41,607 bases of DNA from SMWD01 sp964629475. Lineage in GTDB: Bacteria > Pseudomonadota > Gammaproteobacteria > Steroidobacterales > GCA-2729495. Numbering within the stretch: position 1 is the first letter of the stretch; each line of letters begins with the position of its first letter. The notes under the pieces are model-generated. The model did not search any database. It saw only the letters and a list, made by a program, of their open reading frames with translations, and was not told where the DNA came from. Shown here in pieces: positions 34,313 through 40,352 of the stretch. Location: positions 1 to 41,607 of the forward strand of contig CAZVQW010000022.1 in NCBI GenBank assembly GCA_964629475.1, read 5' to 3'. The position numbers were made by a program, and so were the translations under genes.

Positions 34313-34909
34313 TTATTGTTTCACCGAACACTCTTCGGCGAGCACGAGCGGGATGATTGTCAGGCGAGCCAATGCCTGGAGGTCTTCATTTCCACTGCGT
34401 GCGCCACGAATCAGATCAATCCAGAATGACTGGTAATCAAAGAAACGCGCACGCAACTGATCAACGGCGAAATCGGCCGACGAGTGTATCCGGGTGAAAT
34501 CCAGCTCGGCCAATGACGTCCGCCCCGGTTCCGCAGACGGTGCACAAAGCGCGCATCCAGGCCAGCCTTGCTGTTCTATCTGCCATAAATAGGTCAGCAG
34601 TCCGGTCACGTATAAACGTGCCGAATCACGCCAGGCCGGTTGCGACGGCAAGCGGGTAACGCGGGTCTCGGCAACCTGATACAGGGACGGCGGCGGCAAG
34701 CGCGAAAAACAAGCCAACAGCCCCGGGGTAGCGGCGATGAATTCAAGTTCCTCGGGCGATAACCGCCGCAGCTGATCAATAATCGCAGCGTCGAGGCCGA
34801 AGGTCGGCACCACCTGGCCGGCACGCGGCGCAATTATCAAGCCGAGAAACCCGCGATTCAGATCGGTTAAATCATCATAGATGCGCATATCTGAAAGATC
34901 GGGACACAT
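34313..34909 (-). CDS. FlhD-like regulator with a long C-terminal extension
   Basis: A 198-residue protein. Residues about 10-75 follow the FlhD pattern closely: IYDDLTDLNRGFLGLI, then PTFGLDAAIIDQLRRLSPEEL, then IAATPGLLACFSRL. E. coli FlhD has the same order (IYDINLSYLLLAQRLI, FRLGINEEMATTLAALTLPQM, LAETNQLVCHFRF). FlhD is normally about 116 residues and acts with FlhC as a DNA-binding heterohexamer. This protein carries an extra 110 residues (about 85-198) with a CALC motif that I do not recognise. It is divergent from an FlhC-like gene, whereas flhD and flhC are normally one operon. The start has a strong ribosome binding site (GGAGAAGG). No flagellar genes are in the window, so the regulated process is unknown. 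Confidence 0.7.
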   Translation of the reverse strand: MCPDLSDMRIYDDLTDLNRGFLGLIIAPRAGQVVPTFGLDAAIIDQLRRLSPEELEFIAATPGLLACFSRLPPPSLYQVAETRVTRLPSQPAWRDSARLYVTGLLTYLWQIEQQGWPGCALCAPSAEPGRTSLAELDFTRIHSSADFAVDQLRARFFDYQSFWIDLIRGARSGNEDLQALARLTIIPLVLAEECSVKQ

Positions 34910-34958
34910 ATACCTTCTCCTGGTGAATATGGGAATGATGTACTATATATAGTTATTA

Positions 34959-34985
34959 CGGACCATAAAATGCATTTATTGTCCG
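34959..34985. promoter_or_regulatory. Imperfect 27-bp palindrome between the FlhD-like and FlhC-like genes
   Basis: CGGAC (34959-34963) and GTCCG (34981-34985) are inverted copies, and the middle contains AAATGCATTT (34968-34977), itself a perfect palindrome. It lies in the centre of the 123-bp divergent promoter region, next to an AT-rich TACTATATATAG (34941-34952) that could hold -10 elements. It is a good candidate for autoregulation by the pair. Confidence 0.45.
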
Positions 34986-35032
34986 GTTTTGGGGGTATCA
35001 GGGTGTTTTCAGCCGAATAAGGGAGTTTTGCA

Positions 35033-35635
35033 ATGCGTATTACCGACAACCGCTATCGCGGGGAGCTCGACAAATTTGACCTGGCCATGCGCCTGATTCG
35101 CCACGAAGCACGCACCGGGACCATTCGGCGCTTCACCGGGTTCACCGAGGACCGGATCCGTAAGCTTTATGGGGCCTATTTTAAGGCCGTCACCGGCGAA
35201 CAGGTTCGCCGACGCCGCGGGAAATCGCCGCGCCAGATCGCGCGCTTCGTCAACAGCATCCGCCGGCAGACGGATGCCACCTTGCTGGCTTGCCTGTGTC
35301 GATTGTGCAATGCATTCAGGCTCACTGACGGCCAACGCGCCAGCCGTATCGACTCCCTTGACGATCTGTCTCTCGGCATGCGCTTGTGCGACGCTTTCGA
35401 AACTTATCAACAACTGTGCCCGCACCCGCAATTCTCGTTCGAGTGGACCTGGAATCTCTACCATGCCCTCGTCGAAACACGCGAACTGTATTTCTGCTGG
35501 TGTGACACTTGCCACGGACCCTATATTCAGGATACCTATGCGCTCGACTACCGGCGCTGCCCGCTGTGCGAGCAGAAGGCGCAGATCGGTAAAGCCATCC
35601 ACCCGGCAGAAATAACGTCAGAGTCGCCATTCTGA
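35033..35635 (+). CDS. FlhC-like transcriptional regulator
   Basis: A 200-residue protein with the layout of FlhC. An N-terminal helical region (FDLAMRLIRHEARTGTIRRF, FTEDRIRKLY) matches the FlhC opening (IQLAMELITLGARLQMLES, LSRGRLIKLY). A basic GKSPRQ follows where FlhC has GSPPPKG. WTWNLYHALVETRELYFCWC precedes the zinc site. The four ligands are Cys157, Cys160, Cys176 and Cys179 (CxxC-15-CxxC); E. coli FlhC has CxxC-16-CxxC. AGGGAG precedes the start at good spacing. It is divergent from an FlhD-like gene and 46 bp upstream of nudC. The target genes are unknown. Confidence 0.78.
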   Translation: MRITDNRYRGELDKFDLAMRLIRHEARTGTIRRFTGFTEDRIRKLYGAYFKAVTGEQVRRRRGKSPRQIARFVNSIRRQTDATLLACLCRLCNAFRLTDGQRASRIDSLDDLSLGMRLCDAFETYQQLCPHPQFSFEWTWNLYHALVETRELYFCWCDTCHGPYIQDTYALDYRRCPLCEQKAQIGKAIHPAEITSESPF

Positions 35636-35681
35636 CGCTATTTTTGTTGTGCTGCCCCGGCATCTTCGGCATTGTCGTGAC

Positions 35682-36635
35682 ATGTCCAACACCGTCTTAT
35701 CCGGCAACTATATCGACCGCCATGGCACGCTACGTAGCGATCCGGCGGCACTCGAGAGGGCTTATACCGATTCAACAACGCGGTTCGTGGTCATCTACCG
35801 CGGACGCTGCCTCATCCACACATCGCGCGTCGCGTTACTCACGCCGGCTCAAGTATCCGCCCATACACAAGATCCGGAATGCAGCACGTTCCTGGGCAGG
35901 CTCGATGACCGCTACGTTTTCGCGCTAGCGATAGATACTCACGAAGAGCCGGACTTTGGTGTCGATAAAAAATTCATTGGCCTGCGTAAAATCAGTGCGC
36001 TACTCGATGCCGCAAATGCGGGACTGGCCGCATTCGCCAGGGCAATGGTCGCATGGCAAAACAATCATCGACACTGCGGTGTCTGCGGAACACGCAATCG
36101 CATGGGCGAAGGTGGGTTCGTCATGTCTTGCATGGACCCCAAGTGCGGTCACAAGAGTTTTCCGCGACTCGACCCGGCAGTCATTGTTCTCGTCCACAAG
36201 AATGATCGGGCACTTCTGGGTCGCCAGACGGACTGGCCGGAGCGGCGATTCTCGACGATTGCCGGCTTCATAGAGCCCGGTGAAAGCCTGGAAGATGCAA
36301 TCCGTCGTGAGGTGGCGGAAGAAACCAATATCAAGGTTGGCGACACAAGCTATATCGCATCACAGCCATGGCCATTTCCGGCAGCGCTGATGATCGGGTT
36401 TCACGCCAGGGGCCTGTCGGAGGATATCAGGCTCAACGACGGTGAACTGGCTGAAGCACGCTGGGTATCACGCGAGGATATTTCATCCGGCAATGTGCTT
36501 TGCCCGACAAGATTCTCGGTCGCCTATCACCTGGTGGAAACCTGGTTTGATCAATACGATGGTCCGACACTAAAGGAACTCAACCTGCCCGAACCACCGT
36601 TTCGCACGCCGCGGCCCGTCGACAGAAACGAATAA
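35682..36635 (+). CDS. nudC: NADH pyrophosphatase / NAD-capped RNA hydrolase NudC
   Basis: Hydrolyses NADH to NMNH and AMP and can remove NAD caps from RNA. The 317-residue product has the NudC order: an N-terminal domain, a zinc ribbon CGVCGT...CMDPKCGH, YPR-like FPRLDPAVIVLV, and a Nudix box from GFIEPGESLEDA to REVAEET. SQPWPFP follows, the NADH-specific family motif (the usual next Ser is Ala here). The start at 35682 was preferred to 35649, where the extra residues are not typical. It may be transcribed with the FlhC-like gene and trhA (10-bp gap). Confidence 0.93.
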   Translation: MSNTVLSGNYIDRHGTLRSDPAALERAYTDSTTRFVVIYRGRCLIHTSRVALLTPAQVSAHTQDPECSTFLGRLDDRYVFALAIDTHEEPDFGVDKKFIGLRKISALLDAANAGLAAFARAMVAWQNNHRHCGVCGTRNRMGEGGFVMSCMDPKCGHKSFPRLDPAVIVLVHKNDRALLGRQTDWPERRFSTIAGFIEPGESLEDAIRREVAEETNIKVGDTSYIASQPWPFPAALMIGFHARGLSEDIRLNDGELAEARWVSREDISSGNVLCPTRFSVAYHLVETWFDQYDGPTLKELNLPEPPFRTPRPVDRNE

Positions 36636-36645
36636 CCACACAAAC

Positions 36646-37311
36646 ATGACGACGCAAATAGAAATGATCGATAGCCCCTACAGCGTCGGCGAGGAGATTG
36701 CCCATGCCGTAATTCATGGTCTGGGCGTACTCCTGAGCATTGGCGGCCTGGTGTTGATGGTGACATTCTCGGCGCTGTACGGCGATGCCTGGCACATCGT
36801 CAGCACCAGCATCTTCGGTACGACGCTGATTCTTCTCTATACCGCCTCCACCCTATATCACGCCATTCCCAACCCGGAGGCAAAGGAAGTGTTGCGGCGG
36901 CTGGATCATGCCGCCATCTATCTTCTCATTGCCGGCACTTACACGCCCTTCACACTGGTCAGTCTGCCCGGCAACTGGGGATGGCCACTATTCGGCCTGG
37001 TCTGGAGTATTGCCATTGTCGGCATGGCGCTGGAACTGGCCGGTAATAGCCGCTTCAAACGGCTTTCATTAAGCCTTTATCTCAGCCTGGGCTGGGTGAT
37101 TGTGATCGCCGCCAACCCTATGTTGAAATCGGTGGAGACAGGTGGCCTGCTGCTGCTTCTGGCCGGCGGGCTCAGTTACTCCTTCGGCGTGATCTTCTAT
37201 GTCTGGAAGACGCTGCCTTATCATCATGCACTCTGGCATCTGTTCGTACTTGCGGGCAGCGCGCTGCATTTTTTCGCCGTATTTTTCTATGTAATTCCAA
37301 AACACCCGTGA
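36646..37311 (+). CDS. trhA: Hemolysin III / TrhA (PAQR) family membrane protein
   Basis: A 221-residue protein with seven membrane helices. PAQR-family residues are present: SVGEEIAHAVIHGLG at the start, a Ser/His patch in TLYHAIPN, LRRLDHAAIYLLIAGTYTP, and the C-terminal ALWHLFVLAGSALHFFAVF. TrhA members influence membrane energetics and fluidity; the hemolysin name is historical. It follows nudC closely and is the last gene before the AT-rich cassette region. Confidence 0.92.
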   Translation: MTTQIEMIDSPYSVGEEIAHAVIHGLGVLLSIGGLVLMVTFSALYGDAWHIVSTSIFGTTLILLYTASTLYHAIPNPEAKEVLRRLDHAAIYLLIAGTYTPFTLVSLPGNWGWPLFGLVWSIAIVGMALELAGNSRFKRLSLSLYLSLGWVIVIAANPMLKSVETGGLLLLLAGGLSYSFGVIFYVWKTLPYHHALWHLFVLAGSALHFFAVFFYVIPKHP

Positions 37312-37717
37312 TTCAAGGTCGAATCATGACTGGTAGCGTATTAGTCGACACTTGATCTGAACAACAGTGTCAGATTTGATCATGTCTGAGCGGCTGGAAA
37401 CCTTCTGATAGCCTCCATTTTAGGTGCTTTGTTGCATCGACCGATTGAGTCCGCAAACCGAAGACGACATTCAAACTATGCTCAGTAATTGTCTACTGTT
37501 TTTGGCCTTCAAGAAAACAAAGGAAACTATAAGTAGTTGACTGAATGGAACTTTAGGCATAAAAACAGCGATATGAACTTAAAACAAAAGCCGAGAACAA
37601 AACCGGTCTATTGTTCCAGTAGAACAACGGATTCCTCTGAATCAAGCTGTTATATTCCTTCGAGGCTAACTGGTCGCATTAATGGTACAATTCACTCCGA
37701 AGTTTGAGGTCACAGTA
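37312..37717. other. AT-rich gene-free stretch with inverted repeats
   Basis: No gene was found in 406 bp. Base composition falls compared with the flanking chromosome, marking the start of the cassette region. ATCTGA (37355-37360) and TCAGAT (37370-37375) can pair, overlapping GACACT (37347-37352) and AGTGTC (37366-37371). TTGTTC (37611-37616), spacer CAGTA, GAACAA (37622-37627) is a perfect inverted repeat about 90 bp before the antitoxin and may be its operator. GTTATAT at 37649-37655 resembles the end of an attC site, but no matching 5' arm was identified. Confidence 0.45.
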
Positions 37718-37903
37718 ATGTCCACAGCCAAAGATGAACTTGCGAAACTGGTAAAAAGCCAACCTGCTGACAGTTCTCCGGAGGAGATCGTCCGAGAACT
37801 TGCCTTTCATGTAATGGTGCAGCGAGGAATGGCCGACGCAGCAGCGGGCCGAACAATCTCAAATGAAGAGATGCAGCGGCGTATCCGCTCATGGCAAAGC
37901 TGA
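37718..37903 (+). CDS. Antitoxin of a RelE/ParE-type module
   Basis: A 61-residue acidic protein (MSTAKDELAKLVKSQPADSS...) whose gene overlaps the toxin start by 13 bp. The stretch SPEEIVRELAFHVMVQRG and the C-terminal ISNEEMQRRIRSW resemble short antitoxins paired with RelE/ParE toxins. The start at 37718 has GAGG at good spacing; an in-frame ATG at 37682 has none. It is expected to bind the toxin and repress its own promoter. It is the first gene of the first recognisable cassette. Confidence 0.75.
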   Translation: MSTAKDELAKLVKSQPADSSPEEIVRELAFHVMVQRGMADAAAGRTISNEEMQRRIRSWQS

Positions 37904-38184
37904 ATTGGACGAGCGAGGCTGAACGCTGGCTCAAAGACATATTTGATTATATTGCAGCAGATAATCCATCTGCTGCGGCAGATGTTGTTAATAGCATTTA
38001 TGAAAAAGCTCAACTTCTAAAATCTTTTCCTGCCATAGGGTACCGTTACGAAGGCCCGGAAGAAGAAATTCGCATTCTCTTGTACGGGCACTACCGCATT
38101 ACTTACCAAGTTCGCCTCGATGGCAACATTGACGTTCTAGGTGTATTTCATGGTGCACTCGAAATAGATCGGTACCTTGTTTAG
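37891..38184 (+). CDS. RelE/ParE-superfamily toxin
   Basis: A 97-residue toxin with family phrases: WTSEAERWLKDIFDYIAADN at the start, YEKAQLLKSFPAIGYRYEG in the middle, and the C-terminal strand block IRILLYGHYRITYQV and IDVLGVFHGALEIDRYL. Such toxins inhibit translation (RelE) or gyrase (ParE); the sequence does not decide between them. It overlaps the antitoxin gene and is followed 6 bp later by an attC-like site, as expected for an integron cassette. Confidence 0.88.
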   Translation: MAKLNWTSEAERWLKDIFDYIAADNPSAAADVVNSIYEKAQLLKSFPAIGYRYEGPEEEIRILLYGHYRITYQVRLDGNIDVLGVFHGALEIDRYLV

Positions 38185-38190
38185 GTCGGA

Positions 38191-38273
38191 ATATAACCAG
38201 TGTGAGCAGTTCGCGCAGCAAGCTGCGCCGGATGGCCAAACCGCTACGCGCTTTGTCCGCCGCTGTCACAGGC
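38191..38273 (+). repeat. attC site of the toxin-antitoxin cassette, left part (split by IS)
   Basis: The site starts with ATATAACCAGTGTGAGC right after the toxin stop, contains an inner palindrome GCGCAGC-AA-GCTGCGC, and reaches GCTGTCACAGGC. There the IS1111-type element begins. The missing end GTTATGC is at 39638-39644 on the other side of the IS. Joining the two gives ...CACAGGC-GTTATGC, so the site ends in GGCGTT like the other two attC sites. The restored length is about 90 bp. Confidence 0.75.
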
Positions 38274-38288
38274 TATATGGACCTCCCC

Positions 38289-38525
38289 AATTTTGTAAAG
38301 CACGATTTGTTTAAGGCATGACAGCATCCCCGGTGAAGTAACCCTGCACAGTGATGTAGGAGAAAGACTGAAAATCTATATTCGGCTTCTACTGTGGACA
38401 CTATCCACGAGCCCTGATGACAAACGCGCGCCCGGCCCTCATTCGTTAGTCGGCTTTGTAAAAGCCCTCTGTGACACCAGGTTCACCGGGCGGCGGTCAT
38501 TCCGCTTACATCAAAACATCAGTTC
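38289..38525 (-). ncRNA. Candidate bridge RNA / seekRNA of the IS1111-type element
   Basis: This noncoding segment lies downstream of the transposase, where IS1111-group elements encode their guide RNA. Read on the transposase strand it folds as an outer stem CGCCCGG (38492-38486 with 38435-38429, 7 bp) and an inner hairpin GGCTTT-TAC-AAAGCC (38466-38452), leaving an internal loop between. The 5' side of the loop contains TGTCACAG (38476-38469), identical to the left flank of the insertion at 38264-38271. The 3' side contains TAACGAATGA (38448-38439), complementary to ten bases at 39632-39641 that span the IS end and the right flank. A further GAATGAC (38502-38496) is complementary to the 7-bp IS end. 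The RNA ends are not defined. Confidence 0.65.
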
Positions 38526-39551
38526 TCAGGCAGGTTGATAATCCTGTTCATGTGCCAGCACCGACCAGGCGATCCGGGCATGCTTGTTGGCCAGAGCGAC
38601 GGCCACCTGGTTAAAGGATTTGGTTTTTCTCAGTTCCTCGGCCCAGCGACTCTTACGGTCAGTGCGTCTCGCCGTGTGATTCAGTGCACTGCGCGCGCCA
38701 TGAACCAGTAAGGTACGCAGATAGACATCACCGCGTTTGGAGATTCTGGCCAGTTTGGTGACACCACCGGTCGAGTACTGCCGCGGCGTCAATCCCAGCC
38801 AGGCAGCAAACTGCCGGCCGTTCTTAAAATCATGGCCATTACCGACCGTGGCGACAATGGCCGAGGCAGTCACCGGGCCAATACCACTGATCTGAGTCAG
38901 GCGCCCGGCGCGTTCATCTTCACGGATAAACTGATTGATCTGCCTATCAAAGGCCAGTACCTGCTGGTGGATTGTTTTGAGCTGTGCGTACAGTTCATCG
39001 AGTGTTGTCCAGGCAAGGTCGGGGACTCGATCTGCATGCTCGATGCGCAGGTGATGCCATTGGTCTTTGAGGGTGTTGGTGCCCCGGGGCACGACAATGC
39101 CAAACTCGGCCAGTAAGCCACGCATCTGGTTGATGATGCGGGTGTGGCTGGCCACGCAGGCGGTTCGCAATCGGTGCACCATTAATACGGCCTGCTGCTG
39201 TTCATTCTTGACCGGGACAAAGCGCATCTGCGGTCGGCCCGCTGCTTCACAGATGGCCACCGCATCATTCATGTCATTTTTACCTGCCCGGCCCTGATGT
39301 CGATACGGTGCGACAAAGCGCGGGTCGATGATCCGTGCCTCGTGGCCGAGGCGAATCAACTCCCGTGCCCAATGGTGCGCGCCAGAGCCAGCCTCCATGG
39401 CGATCAAAGCGGTAGGGCGATTGGTGAAAAACTCAAGTAACTGCTTGCGCTTGAGGGTTTTTCGCAGTTGAATTTTGCCATTCTCATCAACGCCACAGAT
39501 GGCAAACGAATTCTTGGCTAAATCAATGCCGAAGCGGATAATATTGTTCAT
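38526..39551 (-). CDS. IS110/IS1111-family transposase (DEDD plus serine)
   Basis: A 341-residue recombinase. The N-terminal RuvC-like domain has the DEDD set Asp10 (FGIDLAKN), Glu53 (AMEAGSGAHHWA), Asp93 and Asp96 (KNDMNDAVA). The C-terminal Transposase_20 domain contains ISGIGPVTASAIVATVGNG, then FAAWLGLTPRQYSTGG with the probable catalytic Ser260. The start at 39551 has AGGAGA upstream; a longer form to 39593 would begin close to the element end. The noncoding ends are 86 bp upstream and 252 bp downstream of the gene, the asymmetry of the IS1111 group. Confidence 0.95.
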   Translation of the reverse strand: MNNIIRFGIDLAKNSFAICGVDENGKIQLRKTLKRKQLLEFFTNRPTALIAMEAGSGAHHWARELIRLGHEARIIDPRFVAPYRHQGRAGKNDMNDAVAICEAAGRPQMRFVPVKNEQQQAVLMVHRLRTACVASHTRIINQMRGLLAEFGIVVPRGTNTLKDQWHHLRIEHADRVPDLAWTTLDELYAQLKTIHQQVLAFDRQINQFIREDERAGRLTQISGIGPVTASAIVATVGNGHDFKNGRQFAAWLGLTPRQYSTGGVTKLARISKRGDVYLRTLLVHGARSALNHTARRTDRKSRWAEELRKTKSFNQVAVALANKHARIAWSVLAHEQDYQPA

Positions 39552-39637
39552 GGATCTCCTCACTTTTTGTTTGGATGAAGTTGACATCTCCATTCTGGCA
39601 CTTAGATGCCGTCAGAGTGGGGAGGTCCATGTCATTC

Positions 39638-39644
39638 GTTATGC
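39638..39644 (+). repeat. Right end (R' core) of the split attC site
   Basis: GTTATGC follows directly after the IS and completes the attC whose left part is at 38191-38273. It is also the left boundary of the next cassette, which carries two small genes. Confidence 0.6.
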
Positions 39645-39663
39645 GTCCTGCTAACCTTCAGTG

Positions 39664-39897
39664 ATGAGTTTCAAAATCATAGGCCCAATTCGCCAGGAAA
39701 CAACGTTTGCAACAGGAAGCGGAATACGCGAAATTGCGCGCCTTCGGGAGGTTTATGGTAAAGGCCGGTGGCGGAAGCGTAAGGGAATTGCTGAGATTGA
39801 GTTCGAGAATGGAACGACACGCACCGCAGAGGTACACTGGTACGAGGCCACAGGCATCGGCCGAAAGGAATACAAAATCAAGTGTTTTGTGGACTAG
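39664..39897 (+). CDS. Small cassette protein, unknown function
   Basis: A 77-residue basic protein (MSFKIIGPIRQETTFATGSG, then an Arg/Lys-rich region with WRKRKGIAEIEFENG and ending HWYEATGIGRKEYKIKCFVD). I recognise the general look of a small hypothetical family found in mobile and cassette regions, but no function is known to me. The pattern RWRKRKG-AEIEF...AEVHWYEA suggests a small beta-rich fold. ATG 39664 was taken; a GTG directly before it is possible. The next gene starts 3 bp after the stop, so the two are probably co-translated. Confidence 0.7.
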   Translation: MSFKIIGPIRQETTFATGSGIREIARLREVYGKGRWRKRKGIAEIEFENGTTRTAEVHWYEATGIGRKEYKIKCFVD

Positions 39898-39900
39898 GCT

Positions 39901-40122
39901 ATGAAGAAATCAAAATTCGTAATCTGTATCGATAACTCTGAATATCCAGCATCGCTGGAAATACGGAAGATATACGAAGCTATATTAGATGCAGAAGCTG
40001 CTCAGATCGGACAGATTCGAGTAATAGATGAGTCTGGTGAAGATTACCTTTATCCGGAAGCATGCTTTATCGATGCCAATCTCCCAAAAGAAATTCTGGC
40101 CGCAGTAGTCAAGGCCGCATAA
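39901..40122 (+). CDS. Small cassette protein, unknown function
   Basis: A 73-residue acidic protein that starts MKKSKFVICIDNSEYPASLE and continues with GQIRVIDESGEDYLYPEACF and a hydrophobic C-terminus (LPKEILAAVVKAA). It resembles short hypothetical proteins common near mobile elements; no function is established that I know of. It is paired with the basic protein encoded 3 bp upstream: a basic-acidic couple in one cassette has the look of a toxin-antitoxin or inhibitor pair, but nothing in the sequence proves that. The attC site begins at its stop codon. Confidence 0.72.
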   Translation: MKKSKFVICIDNSEYPASLEIRKIYEAILDAEAAQIGQIRVIDESGEDYLYPEACFIDANLPKEILAAVVKAA

Positions 40123-40202
40123 CCAGCATGAGCAAGCGACCGTGAACCTGCGGTCCATTTTTCTTGGGCGCCGTTCAGCAGCGCCTGTCATGGGCGTTAT
40201 AG
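40117..40202 (+). repeat. attC site of the two-gene cassette
   Basis: About 86 bp. It begins CGCATAACCAGCATGAGC, overlapping the stop codon of the preceding gene, and ends CTGTCATGGGCGTTATAG, with the R'-like core GTTATAG at 40196-40202. The outer arms (AACCAGCATGAGC against CTGTCATGGGCGTT) are imperfectly complementary, as in attC sites, with inner palindromic stretches (GGGCGCC, GCAGCGCC) between. Confidence 0.75.
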
Positions 40203-40268
40203 GGCTAAGTCCATGGCAGGCTTTATGTAAAGTAACTGTCTGTTAAGCCCTTTCCTTTGGCGGTTGTT

Positions 40269-40341
40269 GGATCCGACACAAATTAGCTTGTATATGATGA
40301 AAGCAGCATATATCATACACTAACTGATTTGTGTCGGATCC
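40269..40341. promoter_or_regulatory. Long inverted repeat upstream of the fic gene
   Basis: GGATCCGACACAAATTAG (40269-40286) and CTGATTTGTGTCGGATCC (40324-40341) are inverted copies with one mismatch, ending 11 bp before the fic start. The spacer holds a second, weaker inverted pair (TGTATATGATG and CATATATCATACA). The promoter must lie within or just upstream, so the repeat is probably an operator for the winged-helix end of the Fic protein, or a hairpin in the leader that hides the weak ribosome binding site. Confidence 0.6.
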
Positions 40342-40352
40342 ATGATACAGAA

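Larger units (their letters stand above)
38274..39637 (-). mobile_element. IS110-family, IS1111-group insertion sequence inside an attC site
   Basis: A 1364-bp element. Perfect 12-bp inverted repeats ATGGACCTCCCC (38277-38288) and GGGGAGGTCCAT (39619-39630) are subterminal: 3 bp (TAT) lie outside one and 7 bp (GTCATTC) outside the other. This is the 3/7 arrangement known for the IS1111 group. Removing exactly this segment restores an attC ending in GGCGTTATGC, which supports the boundaries to within one base (a C is shared). There is no target duplication, as usual for the family. A subgroup of IS1111 elements is known to target attC sites of integron cassettes. Confidence 0.88.

Noticed and set aside
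37411..37460. A string containing GGTGCTTTGTTGCATCGACC that recalls the ends of some IS elements
   Set aside because: No inverted partner, transposase fragment or target duplication was found nearby, so it is too weak to call.
37649..37655. GTTATAT as the end of an attC before the toxin-antitoxin cassette
   Set aside because: No ATAACCAG-like 5' arm could be found at the expected distance, so only the three downstream sites are called.
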